A stretch of DNA of 64,000 bases from Ignavibacteria bacterium (GTDB taxonomy: Bacteria; Bacteroidota; Ignavibacteria; Tepidaquicellales; Tepidaquicellaceae). Below the pieces are notes generated by a model. The model made no database searches. It saw only the letters and a program-made list of their open reading frames with translations, and was not told the origin of the DNA. How positions within the stretch are numbered: the stretch's first letter is position 1; every line of letters starts with the position of its first letter. A program made the translations under genes and the position numbers. Below are positions 51,259 through 61,150 of the stretch, piece by piece. The DNA lies in assembly GCA_016709315.1 (NCBI GenBank), contig JADJMZ010000001.1:992001-1056000 (forward strand). Reading direction: 5' to 3'.

Positions 51259-53452
51259 TATTTATAAGAAAAATAAAGGTATCGACTTATGGGGTGGAGT
51301 GGAATGCACCATAAACAGGATCGGGAATACATATATGGATCAGCTGAAACTCTCCGGTTATTATACACGCAAAGGAGATCTTAACGAATTTGCAAAGCTG
51401 GGTATTACTGCATTAAGGTACCCTGTCTTATGGGAAACATATCAGCCCCATAAATATACGAAAGTTGATTTTGGCGAGCTGGCTACAGACTTATTTAAAC
51501 TTAAACAAAACAATATTGAACCAATCGCCGGACTTTTACATCATGGCAGCGGTCCTGAATTTACAGACCTTTTAGATGAAAATTTTCCGCTTCTGTTTGC
51601 GGAATATGCTGCTGAGGTTGCGTCCGCATTTCCTTACCTCAAGTATTATACTCCTGTAAACGAACCGCTAACAACTGCACGGTTTTCAGGGCTTTACGGA
51701 CACTGGTATCCGCATCATAAAACTGAAATCAGTTTTTTGAAAATACTTTTCAATCAGTTAAAAGGAACCGTGCTTGCTATGCAGGAGATCCGGAAGGTTA
51801 ATCCGGATGCAAAATTAATTCAGACAGAAGATCTTGCAAAAGTTTTCAGCACGCAGCAAATGAAGTATCAGGCAGACTTTGAAAATATCCGCCGTTGGTT
51901 AACATATGATATACTGACAGGAAAGCTGACACGCAATCATCCGTTATTTTATTACATAATAGAATCCGGTATAAATGTAACGGACATAAATTTTTTTCAG
52001 GAGAATCCATGCATGCCCGATATTCTCGGAGCTAATTATTATGTCACGTCTGAGCGTTATTTAGATGAGAACGTTCATAAATACTTTGATGATAAGGATG
52101 AGAAAATTGACTCCGGAGAATATGTTGATGTCGAAGCTGTCAGGATATATAATAATGAAAAAACAGGATTGAAGTTACGTCTGAATGAGCTATGGCTAAG
52201 ATACAGGATCCCTGTTGCTGTAACAGAATTACACATGAATTGTCATCGCGAAGAGCAGCTCAGATGGTTTCACGACGCATGGAATGACTGCAAAGAGTTA
52301 AAGAATGAAGGTGTCGATATAAAAGGATTAACCGCCTGGGCTTTACTTGGATCTTACGGATGGGATAAATTACTAACAGATAAAAATCATAAATATGAAA
52401 CCGGTGTATTTGATATTACCTCAGGTAAGCTTCGCGAAACCTGCATCACCCGCTTGCTGCGCAAACTCTCTCAGGGTCAAAGTTATGAACATCCATTGTT
52501 AGAAACTCCCGGCTGGTGGAAAAGAAGCTCACGATTTATCAACAGTAATTTTTCCGATACAGATATTTGCAATTCGGATAAATTAATATTTATTATAAGT
52601 AAAAGAGGTGTGCTCGGAAGTATGTTCGCTAAGCACTGCGATGACAGAGCTATAAACTATTTACCTTTGGGCAGAAATGATTTTGATATATGCGATACAG
52701 AACAAATGAATAATATGATCAGACTATACAAACCGTGGGCAATAATAAATTGTGCAGGATATGTTAATATTGATCTGGCTGAAACAGAAATTACAAACTG
52801 TCTGAATTTAAATACTCGGGGGATAATAAAGCTTGCAGATATCTGTCAGAAAAACAACATCAAACTTGTTACATTTTCTTCTGATATGGTATTCAACGGG
52901 GAGAAAGGAAATTATTCAGAAGAAGATCAGACCGATCCTGTCAATATTTATGGTATGAGCAAAGTGCTTGCAGAAAATTTTGTGATGCTGCATAACCCAA
53001 ATGCACTGATCATTCGAACATCATCTTTCTTTTCACCCTATGACCAGCACAATTTCTTAAGCATTGCACTGGATGAAATTTCAGAAGGGAGAAAGTTCAC
53101 TGCTGAAGATGGTATTACAATATCTCCAACCTACGTTCCACATCTTGTAGATAAAACTCTCGACCTGCTGACGGATGATGAAAATGGTGTTGTACATTTA
53201 ACCAATAAAGGATCCATAAGCTGGTATGAGTTTGCCTGTACTGCAGCGAAACAGGCAGGATTGAAAACTGAGTACATAAGTAAGCTGGATTCCAATATGA
53301 AGAATAAAAAAGTTCGCCGTCCTGCAAACAGCTCTATGACCAGCATCAAAGGTGATTTCATGCCAACTCTTGAAGAAGCCATTACCGATTATTTAAAAAT
53401 GTACTTACCGACACTGACAATTAACAAAGAAATTTTAGAAAATAAATATTAG
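51251..53452 (+). CDS. Fusion of a GH1-like glycosidase domain and an RmlD-like sugar-nucleotide reductase
   Basis: 733 residues, TTG start overlapping the glycosyltransferase stop by 8 bp. Residues ~1-400 resemble family 1 glycoside hydrolase: GLLHHGSGPEFTDLLDE, the acid/base motif TPVNEPLTT near residue 133, and AVTELHM near 323, where GH1 carries the nucleophile Glu. Residues ~440-730 resemble dTDP-4-dehydrorhamnose reductase: a weak Gly motif SKRGVLGSMF, DFDICD, VTFSSDMVFNGEKG, YGMSKVLAE (YxxxK) and IRTSSFFS. A cytoplasmic bifunctional enzyme is suggested. The GH1 half may be a binding domain only. Confidence 0.85.
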   Translation: MLSIYKKNKGIDLWGGVECTINRIGNTYMDQLKLSGYYTRKGDLNEFAKLGITALRYPVLWETYQPHKYTKVDFGELATDLFKLKQNNIEPIAGLLHHGSGPEFTDLLDENFPLLFAEYAAEVASAFPYLKYYTPVNEPLTTARFSGLYGHWYPHHKTEISFLKILFNQLKGTVLAMQEIRKVNPDAKLIQTEDLAKVFSTQQMKYQADFENIRRWLTYDILTGKLTRNHPLFYYIIESGINVTDINFFQENPCMPDILGANYYVTSERYLDENVHKYFDDKDEKIDSGEYVDVEAVRIYNNEKTGLKLRLNELWLRYRIPVAVTELHMNCHREEQLRWFHDAWNDCKELKNEGVDIKGLTAWALLGSYGWDKLLTDKNHKYETGVFDITSGKLRETCITRLLRKLSQGQSYEHPLLETPGWWKRSSRFINSNFSDTDICNSDKLIFIISKRGVLGSMFAKHCDDRAINYLPLGRNDFDICDTEQMNNMIRLYKPWAIINCAGYVNIDLAETEITNCLNLNTRGIIKLADICQKNNIKLVTFSSDMVFNGEKGNYSEEDQTDPVNIYGMSKVLAENFVMLHNPNALIIRTSSFFSPYDQHNFLSIALDEISEGRKFTAEDGITISPTYVPHLVDKTLDLLTDDENGVVHLTNKGSISWYEFACTAAKQAGLKTEYISKLDSNMKNKKVRRPANSSMTSIKGDFMPTLEEAITDYLKMYLPTLTINKEILENKY

Positions 53453-53464
53453 AAAGGATTACAA

Positions 53465-53567
53465 ATGTACGATTATTTAATTGTTGGAGCTGGCTTTAAA
53501 TAACTCAGAGAAACACATTTATAATGAAATTAAAAGAGTGTTCAATAAACTTGCATTGAAGTTTTAA
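53465..53567 (+). pseudogene. Remnant of UDP-galactopyranose mutase gene
   Basis: An ATG frame at 53465 reads MYDYLIVGAGFK and stops at 53503. This is the start of Glf (MYDYLIVGAGFAG...) cut after the FAD-binding motif. It is followed out of frame by NSEKHIYNEIKRVFNKLALK and F (53502-53567), which looks like the end of another protein. An internal deletion removed nearly all of the gene. It sits in the normal operon position, 12 bp after the fusion gene. Confidence 0.75.
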
Positions 53568-53581
53568 TTTTAAAATACATA

Positions 53582-56257
53582 ATGGACATAATCGACATAA
53601 GGATTTTGCGGGGACCAAATTACTGGTCCAACTACAGAAAAAAGCTCATCCAAATGAAGCTTAATCTTGGCAATGCAGCAGATATACTAACAAATGAAAT
53701 GCCCGGTTTTCCGGAACGGCTTGAGAAGATGATGCCAAGTCTCAACAGTCACCGGTGCAGCGATAGTGATGAAGGAGGTTTTTTTTACCGTGTCCGCACC
53801 GGTACCATGCTTGGACATGTTATTGAGCATGTTGCATTAGAAATCCAGACACTTGCCGGTATGGAGTGCGGATTCGGACGAACCCGATCTGCAAATGAAA
53901 AGTGTTGTTACCATGTAGTGTTTGATTATGAAATAGAGACTGCAGGAATATATGCCGGTAAAGCCGCGGTGCGAATTGTAGAAAGTATCAGACATGATCT
54001 GCCGTATGATCTTGAAGCTGATCTTAAAGAATTAACCGGGATTGCCCGGGATGAGGGTTTGGGTCCAAGCACACATGCGATAATAAAGGAAGCTAAAAAA
54101 AGAGATATTCCATACAAACGTCTTGATAACAGATCTTTAATAATGCTGGGACATGGATTTAATCAGAAAAAAATTCAGGCAACCATTGCATCAACAACAA
54201 GCTCTATTGCAGTTGAAACCGTATCGGACAAAGAACTCACACGCAAACTCTTATCCGATCAATGCATTCCATTCCCGAAAGGAGTCATATTAGAGAAAGA
54301 AGAAGATGTTAAAAGCGCAATTGATGAAATTGGATTTTCTGTTGTCATTAAACCTAATGACGGAAATCACGGGAGAGGAATTACCACTTGTGTGAATTCG
54401 CATGATGACGCGATTAAAGCTTTCAGAATTGCTAAAAAAATCTCGGATGAAGTTATAATGGAAAAACACATTGAAGGTTCAGATTACAGGTTTCTCTTAA
54501 TCAATTACAAATTAGTTGCAATCTCAAAGCGCATCCCGGCAATGGTCACGGGTGATGGAGTTTCTTCTGTTCAGAAACTGATTGACAACATTAATAAGGA
54601 TCCAAACCGTGGTCTTCATCATGAAAAAATTCTGACCAGAATCACTGTCGATGAAAATACAATGGATATTTTAAACAGAAAAAATTTAACACTGGATTCT
54701 GTGATTCCTGAAGGACAGAACTTATCCTTAAAAGATACAGCAAATTTAAGTTCCGGAGGGACAGCTATTGATGTAACCTGTAATGTTCATCCATACAATA
54801 TTGCTTTAGCGGAAAGGATAGCAAGATTAATTGAACTTAATATTTGCGGACTGGATATTATTGCAGAAGACATTTCGGTTCCTATTAATGAAAATAACGG
54901 AGCATTACTTGAAATCAATGCTTCGCCGGGTTTGAGAATGCATTTGTGTCCATCCGAAGGTGAAAGCCGAAACGTTGCAGCACCGATCATCGAAATGCTT
55001 TTCCCTAATTATGATGACGGAAGAATACCAATCGTTGCTGTTACAGGAACAAACGGTAAGACAACAGTTACGCGGCTTATTGCATATATCGCTAAAGCCG
55101 CGGATTACGTTGTAGGTTATACAACTACTGATGGTATTTATATTGATGGTGAAGCGATAGGTCACGGAGACTGCAGCGGTCCTGAGAGTGCAGGTGTAAT
55201 TCTTCGTGATACAAAAGTTGATTTTGCCGTTCTTGAATGTGCAAGAGGCGGCATTCTGCGTGCCGGTCTGGGATTTGACAAATGCAGTGTCAGCATTGTT
55301 ACAAACATTTCTTCAGATCATTTGGGATTAAAGGATATTGAAACGCTTGAAGACCTTGCCCGTGTGAAAGCAGTTGTACCAAAAAGTACAACAGTAAATG
55401 GATATGCAATTCTCAACGCTGACGATGATCTGGTCTACAATATGAAGGAAGATCTTGATTGTAATGTGGCTTTGTTCAGTGTGAATCCGGATAATAAAAG
55501 AATCCGTGAACATTGCAGAAATGGAGGACTGGCAGCAATTACGGAAAACAATAATTTTGTAATTTGCAAAGGAAAATCAAAAATTAATATTGCAAAAATT
55601 AAGGAAGTGCCTCTTACATTTTCCGGAGATTCCGAAAGCAACATCAAAAATATTTTACCTGCAATTATTGCATCATTCGTCAACCACATTTCTCCGGCAC
55701 TGATAAAGCATTGTCTCAAAACATTTATTCCCTCTCCGGAACTTACACCCGGCCGTATGAATCTTTTCAAATTTAAAAATTTCAAAATCCTGCTCGACTA
55801 TGCTCATAACGAGGGAGCATATCTAGAATTAAAAAAATTTATGAGCCGCATTAAGGCAAGTGTTAAAGTGGGTGTTATATCCGTTCCCGGTGACAGGCGT
55901 GATGAGGATCTGCGAAAGCTGGGATTTTACGCAGCTGAGATATTTAACGAGATTATAATAAAACATGATGAAGCCAGAACCAGGAATAAACAACAGATAA
56001 CGGATCTGCTTCTGGAAGGTATCAAAGAGGCAAATCCGGTACTTAAACCTTTGATTATAAGTGATGAGGAAGAAGCTGTAAAGTATGCTTTGGACAATGT
56101 AAAGAAAGACTCCTTTATATTTGTTTGTGCTAATGATGTAACTGGTGTAATAGAGCAGGTAAAAGAGGCTCAGAAAGAAGAGAAGAAAGCCGATGAGATA
56201 CTTTCATTCAATAAGGTTCCTCTGACTAAAAGAACACTTGAGTCAGTTTTTTTTTAA
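53582..56257 (+). CDS. cphA: Cyanophycin synthetase
   Basis: 891 residues, typical length. N-terminal CphA domain (IRILRGPNYWSNYRKKLI, FYRVRTGTMLGHVIEHVALE, GFGRTRSANEKCCYHVVFDY), then an ATP-grasp domain (residues ~200-480; FSVVIKPNDGNHGRGITTCV, EINASPGLRMH), then a Mur-ligase-like domain with P-loop VTGTNGKTTVTRL near residue 488, SSDHLGLKDIETLEDLARVK and a C-terminal part LTPGRMNLFKFKNFKILLDY. Polymerises Asp and Arg into cyanophycin, a nitrogen and carbon store. No cphB (cyanophycinase) in the window. Confidence 0.95.
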   Translation: MDIIDIRILRGPNYWSNYRKKLIQMKLNLGNAADILTNEMPGFPERLEKMMPSLNSHRCSDSDEGGFFYRVRTGTMLGHVIEHVALEIQTLAGMECGFGRTRSANEKCCYHVVFDYEIETAGIYAGKAAVRIVESIRHDLPYDLEADLKELTGIARDEGLGPSTHAIIKEAKKRDIPYKRLDNRSLIMLGHGFNQKKIQATIASTTSSIAVETVSDKELTRKLLSDQCIPFPKGVILEKEEDVKSAIDEIGFSVVIKPNDGNHGRGITTCVNSHDDAIKAFRIAKKISDEVIMEKHIEGSDYRFLLINYKLVAISKRIPAMVTGDGVSSVQKLIDNINKDPNRGLHHEKILTRITVDENTMDILNRKNLTLDSVIPEGQNLSLKDTANLSSGGTAIDVTCNVHPYNIALAERIARLIELNICGLDIIAEDISVPINENNGALLEINASPGLRMHLCPSEGESRNVAAPIIEMLFPNYDDGRIPIVAVTGTNGKTTVTRLIAYIAKAADYVVGYTTTDGIYIDGEAIGHGDCSGPESAGVILRDTKVDFAVLECARGGILRAGLGFDKCSVSIVTNISSDHLGLKDIETLEDLARVKAVVPKSTTVNGYAILNADDDLVYNMKEDLDCNVALFSVNPDNKRIREHCRNGGLAAITENNNFVICKGKSKINIAKIKEVPLTFSGDSESNIKNILPAIIASFVNHISPALIKHCLKTFIPSPELTPGRMNLFKFKNFKILLDYAHNEGAYLELKKFMSRIKASVKVGVISVPGDRRDEDLRKLGFYAAEIFNEIIIKHDEARTRNKQQITDLLLEGIKEANPVLKPLIISDEEEAVKYALDNVKKDSFIFVCANDVTGVIEQVKEAQKEEKKADEILSFNKVPLTKRTLESVFF

Positions 56258-56401
56258 ATGGCGCACTTAAAATTGCAAAAGAGGAAAATCTGGAAGCGGA
56301 AGGTGATTCCTGTTTATTTCGGAATATCGGGAATGGAACGATGGGTACTTGGCAAAGGAATTAACTTAGAAAAAGTAATTAAAAATTTTAATGAAGAATA
56401 A
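56258..56401 (+). CDS. Possible 47-residue protein after cphA (weak)
   Basis: ATG directly follows the cphA stop (TAAATG). The frame reads MAHLKLQKRKIWKRKVIPVY, then FGISGMERWVLGKGINLEK and ends KNFNEE. Basic N-terminus; no family recognised. Another frame over the same bases also reads protein-like (KIAKEENLEAEGDSCLFRNI), so this may be the debris of an older gene rather than a functional one. Confidence 0.25.
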   Translation: MAHLKLQKRKIWKRKVIPVYFGISGMERWVLGKGINLEKVIKNFNEE

Positions 56402-56516
56402 AATTTTATACAAAAAGTGAAGTACAAAGAAAATATTCATACTGCTGCAAAAAGAAATCAGAGAAACATAGTTGGATGCAATTCAGAACATTCAATCTTT
56501 ATCAGGAGATTAATAA

Positions 56517-56900
56517 ACTAAAACAAACATTAAAATATATACCGCAAAAATAATTCGCCACAGACACAAGTATCATCATTATTTAAACGAAGATCTGAAG
56601 TCAGTTGAAGAGGAAACTCATTTTAAAATTGTTTTCTCACATCCGGATGAAATGCTTGCTTTTGAAAAATGGTGTAAACAAAACAAGGGGAAATATTTAT
56701 ATGATAAAGAAAACAGTTGTCAGAAAGGAGTATTTCCCGAAATAAAAATATTCAAGAAAGAAATATGCTGGTGCGATATAATGACTTACTATCTGATCCA
56801 CATAGCAGAATATAAATATCATTCCTCCATTCATCCTTATAAAGGTGAAGTATATATCAGAGATACAGAATCCAAATTTAATATTAAAAATAAAATGTGA
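56517..56900 (+). pseudogene. Start-less truncated gene of unknown family
   Basis: An open frame from just after a TAA at 56514 to TGA at 56900, 127 residues. The first ATG is only at 56652, but coding-like sequence (IIRHRHKYHHYLNEDLKSVE, FKIVFSHPDEMLAFEKWCKQ) begins well before it, and later CWCDIMTYYLIHIAEYKYHS is seen. This suggests that the start and 5' part are lost. A shorter product from the ATG at 56652 (82 residues) cannot be excluded. The 56258-57045 gap otherwise holds nothing recognisable. Confidence 0.4.
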
Positions 56901-57045
56901 AATCTTTCAGAACGATTTATGAATTAATGAGTAAATTTATTTTTTGTATATTTTTATATAGAGCACTATTAACATTCAGGGATTAATTATTAAAAAGTTT
57001 CAATACCGAACCTAAGTTATCAATTTGTTATAAATAATTTCTCTT

Positions 57046-60000
57046 ATGCAAAAGAAGAAAATTAAGTCCGTCACCTCCCGTAAATCCCCTCTTAATAAAA
57101 GGAATTCCGATAAGTCTTTTACAGTAGTTGGCATTGGCGGTTCAGCCGGCGGTCTGGAGGCATTCACAAAATTTATTGAAAATCTTTCACCGTCCCTCGG
57201 AATGGCGTATATATTCATTCCTCATCTCAGCCCGGATTTCAAAAGCATGATCCCGGAAATACTTGAAAATAAGACTTCAATGAAAATTTTCCAGGTGAAA
57301 AATAAAATGAAGATACTTCAGAATAATGTTTATGTAATTCCTCCCGGTAATTATATGAATCTTGTCAACGGGGTTTTTAAATTAATTCCGCGTATAAAAA
57401 GAAACGGTATATTTTATTCCATAGATTATTTTTTTTCATCTCTTGCCTCATCTTACCAAACTAAAGCAATCGGAATAATTTTATCAGGTACAGCCACCGA
57501 CGGAACTCTCGGGCTTAAAGCAATAAAAGCAAACGGAGGAATTACTTTTGCACAGGATGAAACTGCAAAATATGAAGGAATGCCAAAGAGCGCAATTAAC
57601 GCCGGCTATGTAGATTTTGTTTTACCTCCGGAAAAAATTGCAGCCGAACTTGCCAGCATACGCAAACATCCTTTTTCAAAAGGACAGACTCCCAATGTAT
57701 TACTCGCAGATGACACCGGTGTGCTGAAACAAATAGAAGAACTTTTACTCCAGAAAAAAAGAATTGACTTTTCTCATTACAAGAAATCAACTATTCACAG
57801 AAGAATAATGAGAAGAATGCTTCTTAACAGCTGTAAAAATCTTAAGGAGTACAGCAAATATCTGAAGAAAAATGAAAATGAACTCGAATTACTTTATCAG
57901 GATCTCCTGATCCATGTCACAAGTTTTTTCCGGGATCCGTTAATGCTTAAAGTGCTGACCAGAAAAGTTTTCCCTGCAATTATAAAAAATAAAAAACCAG
58001 GAGATATAATAAGAGTATGGATTCCCGGATGCGCGACCGGAGAGGAAGCTTATTCACTCGCTATATGCTTAATGGAATATCTAAGCATTAAATCCGTTCA
58101 CAATCTTTCCGTGCAGATATTTCCCACTGATCTGAATGAGGTCTCAATCGAAAAAGCCAGGGCAGGAATATTTTCCTCGAATGAGCTTAATAATATGTCA
58201 CCAAAAAGATTGAAACACTTTTTTATTAAGAATGGCGCCGGATACCAGATTGTGAAATCTATAAGAGACATCTGTGTTTTTGCCACTCACAATCTTCTGA
58301 GAGACCCGCCTTTTTCCCAGATGGATATTATAAGCTGCCAGAATGTACTTATATATCTTGAACCAAATGCTCAATCCAGAATATTACAGTCATTTCACTA
58401 TGGTTTGAAACCACACGGGTTCCTGCTTCTCGGAAAATCAGAGACTACCGGAAATTCGTCGGATCTCTTTTCAGTATTTGATAAAGGACATAATATTTAT
58501 AATAAAAAAAATACTGATCATCCTGTACCCGTTAATTTTCAAGTGGAATCGTATTCCAATCCAAATTCCGGGATAATTAGTAAATTAAAAACACCTGTAA
58601 AGCATTACGCCGATTCAGATATAGACAGGGAAATTAATAAGATCCTGCTTTCTAAGTTTGTTCCTGCCTGCGTAGTGGTTAACAATTATCTTGAAATAAT
58701 ACAGTTCAGAGGTTCAACATCAAAATTTCTCAACCCATCCGCGGGAAGAGCAAGTCTGAATTTATTAAAAATGGTTACGGACGATATTGCCTATGACCTT
58801 GGTCAACTTATATCCAAAGCAAAAAAAGAAGGCAGGGCACAAAAGAAAGATGGATTGCAGATCCTGAGTAACGGCGGTTTGCAGCATGTAAACATTGTAG
58901 TGCAGCCGTTTAACATGCCATCAAACCAGAAGCACTATCTCATTGTTTTTAATGAAGCAGGTGAAGATTATAATCTTAAGACAAATAATTATATTACTCC
59001 TGCAAAACAAAACGAAAATATTACGGATAAAAAGATAATAGCTTTAGAGAAGCGAATTATAGAATCAAGGGATCAGGTAAAAATCCTCACTGAAGAATTT
59101 GAAGGCGCACGGGAAGAGCTCCAGTCATCAAATGAAGAGATCCTTTCATCGAATGAAGAACTGCAAAGCATTAATGAAGAACTGGAAACTTCCAAAGAAG
59201 AATTGCAGTCAAGCAATGAAGAGCTTACTACTACCAATGAAGAGCTTCAGAACAGAAATATTGAACTCAGGGAATCACGGGATTTTTCCCAGGCGATGGT
59301 CGAAACAATTCATGAATCTTTAATTGTGCTTAACCTTGATTTTCGTGTCGTAAAAGCTAACAGAACATTCTACAAGACATTTCATCTTAAACAGAGTGAG
59401 ACAGAAGGGAATCTTTTTTATGAAATCGGGAACAGTATGTGGAATATTCCGGAGCTTAAAAAAAAATTCAAAGCTTTGCTTCCCAAGCATCCTCACAGCG
59501 CAAGCTTTGAACTCGAGCATTCCTTTCAGAGTATCGGACATAAAATATTAGTCTGGAATGTTTATCAGCTGAATCTCAAAGATGCAAACAGATCAATGAT
59601 ACTTTTAGCAATTGATGACATTACAGAACACAAACTTTTTCAATTGCAGCTTAAGGAGAGTGAAGAAAAATTTCGCACTATCACTCCCAATGCATTTGAT
59701 ATCATAACAATTTTAGAAAGTAGCGGGAAAATCTTATATCAAAGTCCTGCCCTGGAAACAAATTTAGGGTACAAGCCAAAGGAACGTATCGGAAAAAATA
59801 TTTTGACGGATTCTATCACTCACCCGGAGGACAAACATCTGATTGAAAGTTTTTTTAATGAAATTCTTAAAAGCACGGAGAAACCTATTAATGCTGAATT
59901 CCGTCTGCAGCATAAAAACGGAAGCTATAAAATTATTGAGGCGCGCGGAATAAACCAACTTAATGACCCGAGGGTTCAGGGACTGATAATTACTTACAGG

Positions 60001-60702
60001 GATGTAACTTTGCAGAGAGTTCAGGATAAACAAAAAGATGAATTTATAAGCATTGCAAGTCACGAACTTAAAACTCCTGTTGCTACGATCAAAGCTTATA
60101 CTGAAATTCTTATGAACTATTTTCAGAGGAACAATGATCCAAAGGCGAAGGAATATTTGAGCAAACTGGAATCACAGATTGATAAAATTACAAGTCTTAT
60201 ACATGAACTGCTGGATGTTACCATGATCACTGAAGGAAGAATTGAGTTCAAAAAAGAAAATTATGAGATTAACAAGCTGATTACAGAGGTGAGCGGTGAT
60301 ATGCAGAGCACTACAAAGAAACATAATTTGATTCTTAAGTTAGGCAAGGAAACCATATTGCATGGTGACCGCAACAGGACAGGTCAGGTTTTGACAAATC
60401 TATTATCAAACGCAATAAAATATTCACCGGATCATAATAAGATAATTATTAAAACATTTGTCTCAAAAAAAGAGATTAAAATTGGAATTATTGATTACGG
60501 AATAGGAATAGAAAAAATTATGAGGGAAAAGATATTTGAAAGATTTATAAGAATTACTTCCAATGATATTAATACTTACCCGGGAATAGGACTTGGGTTA
60601 TTTATCGCTCACGAAATGGTGGAAAGACAGGGCGGAAGAATATGGGTTGAAGACAATAAAGAAAGAGGTTCTAAGTTTTATTTTACACTACCTATTAATT
60701 AA
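57046..60702 (+). CDS. CheB-CheR-PAS hybrid sensor histidine kinase
   Basis: 1218 residues with, in order: CheB methylesterase domain (VVGIGGSAGGLEAF with Ser33, IPHLSPDF, LSGTATDGTLG), CheR methyltransferase domain (STIHRRIMRRM, HVTSFFRDPLM, WIPGCATGEEAYSLAICL), a PAS-like segment, a coiled coil near residues 665-745 (repeats of ELQSSNEEL and SNEELQSINEE), two PAS domains (~750-1000), HisKA with phospho-acceptor His1006 (IASHELKTPVATIK) and HATPase_c (NLLSNAIKYSPDHNK, GIGLGLFIAHEM). No transmembrane segment, so it senses a cytoplasmic signal. The lone receiver gene 50 bp downstream is the likely target. Confidence 0.95.
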   Translation: MQKKKIKSVTSRKSPLNKRNSDKSFTVVGIGGSAGGLEAFTKFIENLSPSLGMAYIFIPHLSPDFKSMIPEILENKTSMKIFQVKNKMKILQNNVYVIPPGNYMNLVNGVFKLIPRIKRNGIFYSIDYFFSSLASSYQTKAIGIILSGTATDGTLGLKAIKANGGITFAQDETAKYEGMPKSAINAGYVDFVLPPEKIAAELASIRKHPFSKGQTPNVLLADDTGVLKQIEELLLQKKRIDFSHYKKSTIHRRIMRRMLLNSCKNLKEYSKYLKKNENELELLYQDLLIHVTSFFRDPLMLKVLTRKVFPAIIKNKKPGDIIRVWIPGCATGEEAYSLAICLMEYLSIKSVHNLSVQIFPTDLNEVSIEKARAGIFSSNELNNMSPKRLKHFFIKNGAGYQIVKSIRDICVFATHNLLRDPPFSQMDIISCQNVLIYLEPNAQSRILQSFHYGLKPHGFLLLGKSETTGNSSDLFSVFDKGHNIYNKKNTDHPVPVNFQVESYSNPNSGIISKLKTPVKHYADSDIDREINKILLSKFVPACVVVNNYLEIIQFRGSTSKFLNPSAGRASLNLLKMVTDDIAYDLGQLISKAKKEGRAQKKDGLQILSNGGLQHVNIVVQPFNMPSNQKHYLIVFNEAGEDYNLKTNNYITPAKQNENITDKKIIALEKRIIESRDQVKILTEEFEGAREELQSSNEEILSSNEELQSINEELETSKEELQSSNEELTTTNEELQNRNIELRESRDFSQAMVETIHESLIVLNLDFRVVKANRTFYKTFHLKQSETEGNLFYEIGNSMWNIPELKKKFKALLPKHPHSASFELEHSFQSIGHKILVWNVYQLNLKDANRSMILLAIDDITEHKLFQLQLKESEEKFRTITPNAFDIITILESSGKILYQSPALETNLGYKPKERIGKNILTDSITHPEDKHLIESFFNEILKSTEKPINAEFRLQHKNGSYKIIEARGINQLNDPRVQGLIITYRDVTLQRVQDKQKDEFISIASHELKTPVATIKAYTEILMNYFQRNNDPKAKEYLSKLESQIDKITSLIHELLDVTMITEGRIEFKKENYEINKLITEVSGDMQSTTKKHNLILKLGKETILHGDRNRTGQVLTNLLSNAIKYSPDHNKIIIKTFVSKKEIKIGIIDYGIGIEKIMREKIFERFIRITSNDINTYPGIGLGLFIAHEMVERQGGRIWVEDNKERGSKFYFTLPIN

Positions 60703-60752
60703 AACTAATTAAATTTAATTAAACTTTTTAATTTGATTCTTGCAGCATAACA

Positions 60753-61115
60753 ATGGAAATGAAAAAAGTTTTAATAGCCGATGATAATAAATATATGCTT
60801 GATGCATTGCAGGAAATTATTCAGATCGGCGGATACCGGGCTGAAGTGGCAGACGTGGACAGACCATTTAAACTGAGTAACGAATTGCCCGATTTAATTT
60901 TAATGGATATAAAAATGTCCGGAAAAGACGGCAGGGTTATTTGCAGGGAGTTAAAATCAAAGTCGAGAACAAAAAATATTCCAATCATTCTTTTATCAGC
61001 TTCTCACCAGCTTCATGATTCTGCACTGGAAGCCGGTGCTGATGATTTCATGGCAAAACCTTTCAGCATGAATGAACTCCTGGAAAAAATAAATAATCTT
61101 TTGATAAAAAAATAA
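60753..61115 (+). CDS. Single-domain response regulator (receiver)
   Basis: 120 residues, CheY-like. Acidic pair D10/D11 (LIADDNK), phospho-acceptor D52 (LILMDIKMSGKDG), the switch Ser in ILLSASHQL and conserved Lys in FMAKPFSMNE are all present. No output domain, so it works by protein contact. Start ATG lies 50 bp after the histidine kinase stop. Paired with that kinase by position. Confidence 0.93.
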   Translation: MEMKKVLIADDNKYMLDALQEIIQIGGYRAEVADVDRPFKLSNELPDLILMDIKMSGKDGRVICRELKSKSRTKNIPIILLSASHQLHDSALEAGADDFMAKPFSMNELLEKINNLLIKK

Positions 61116-61150
61116 ACCGGTCTCTGAAAATTAAAGATTCTCAATAAGAA

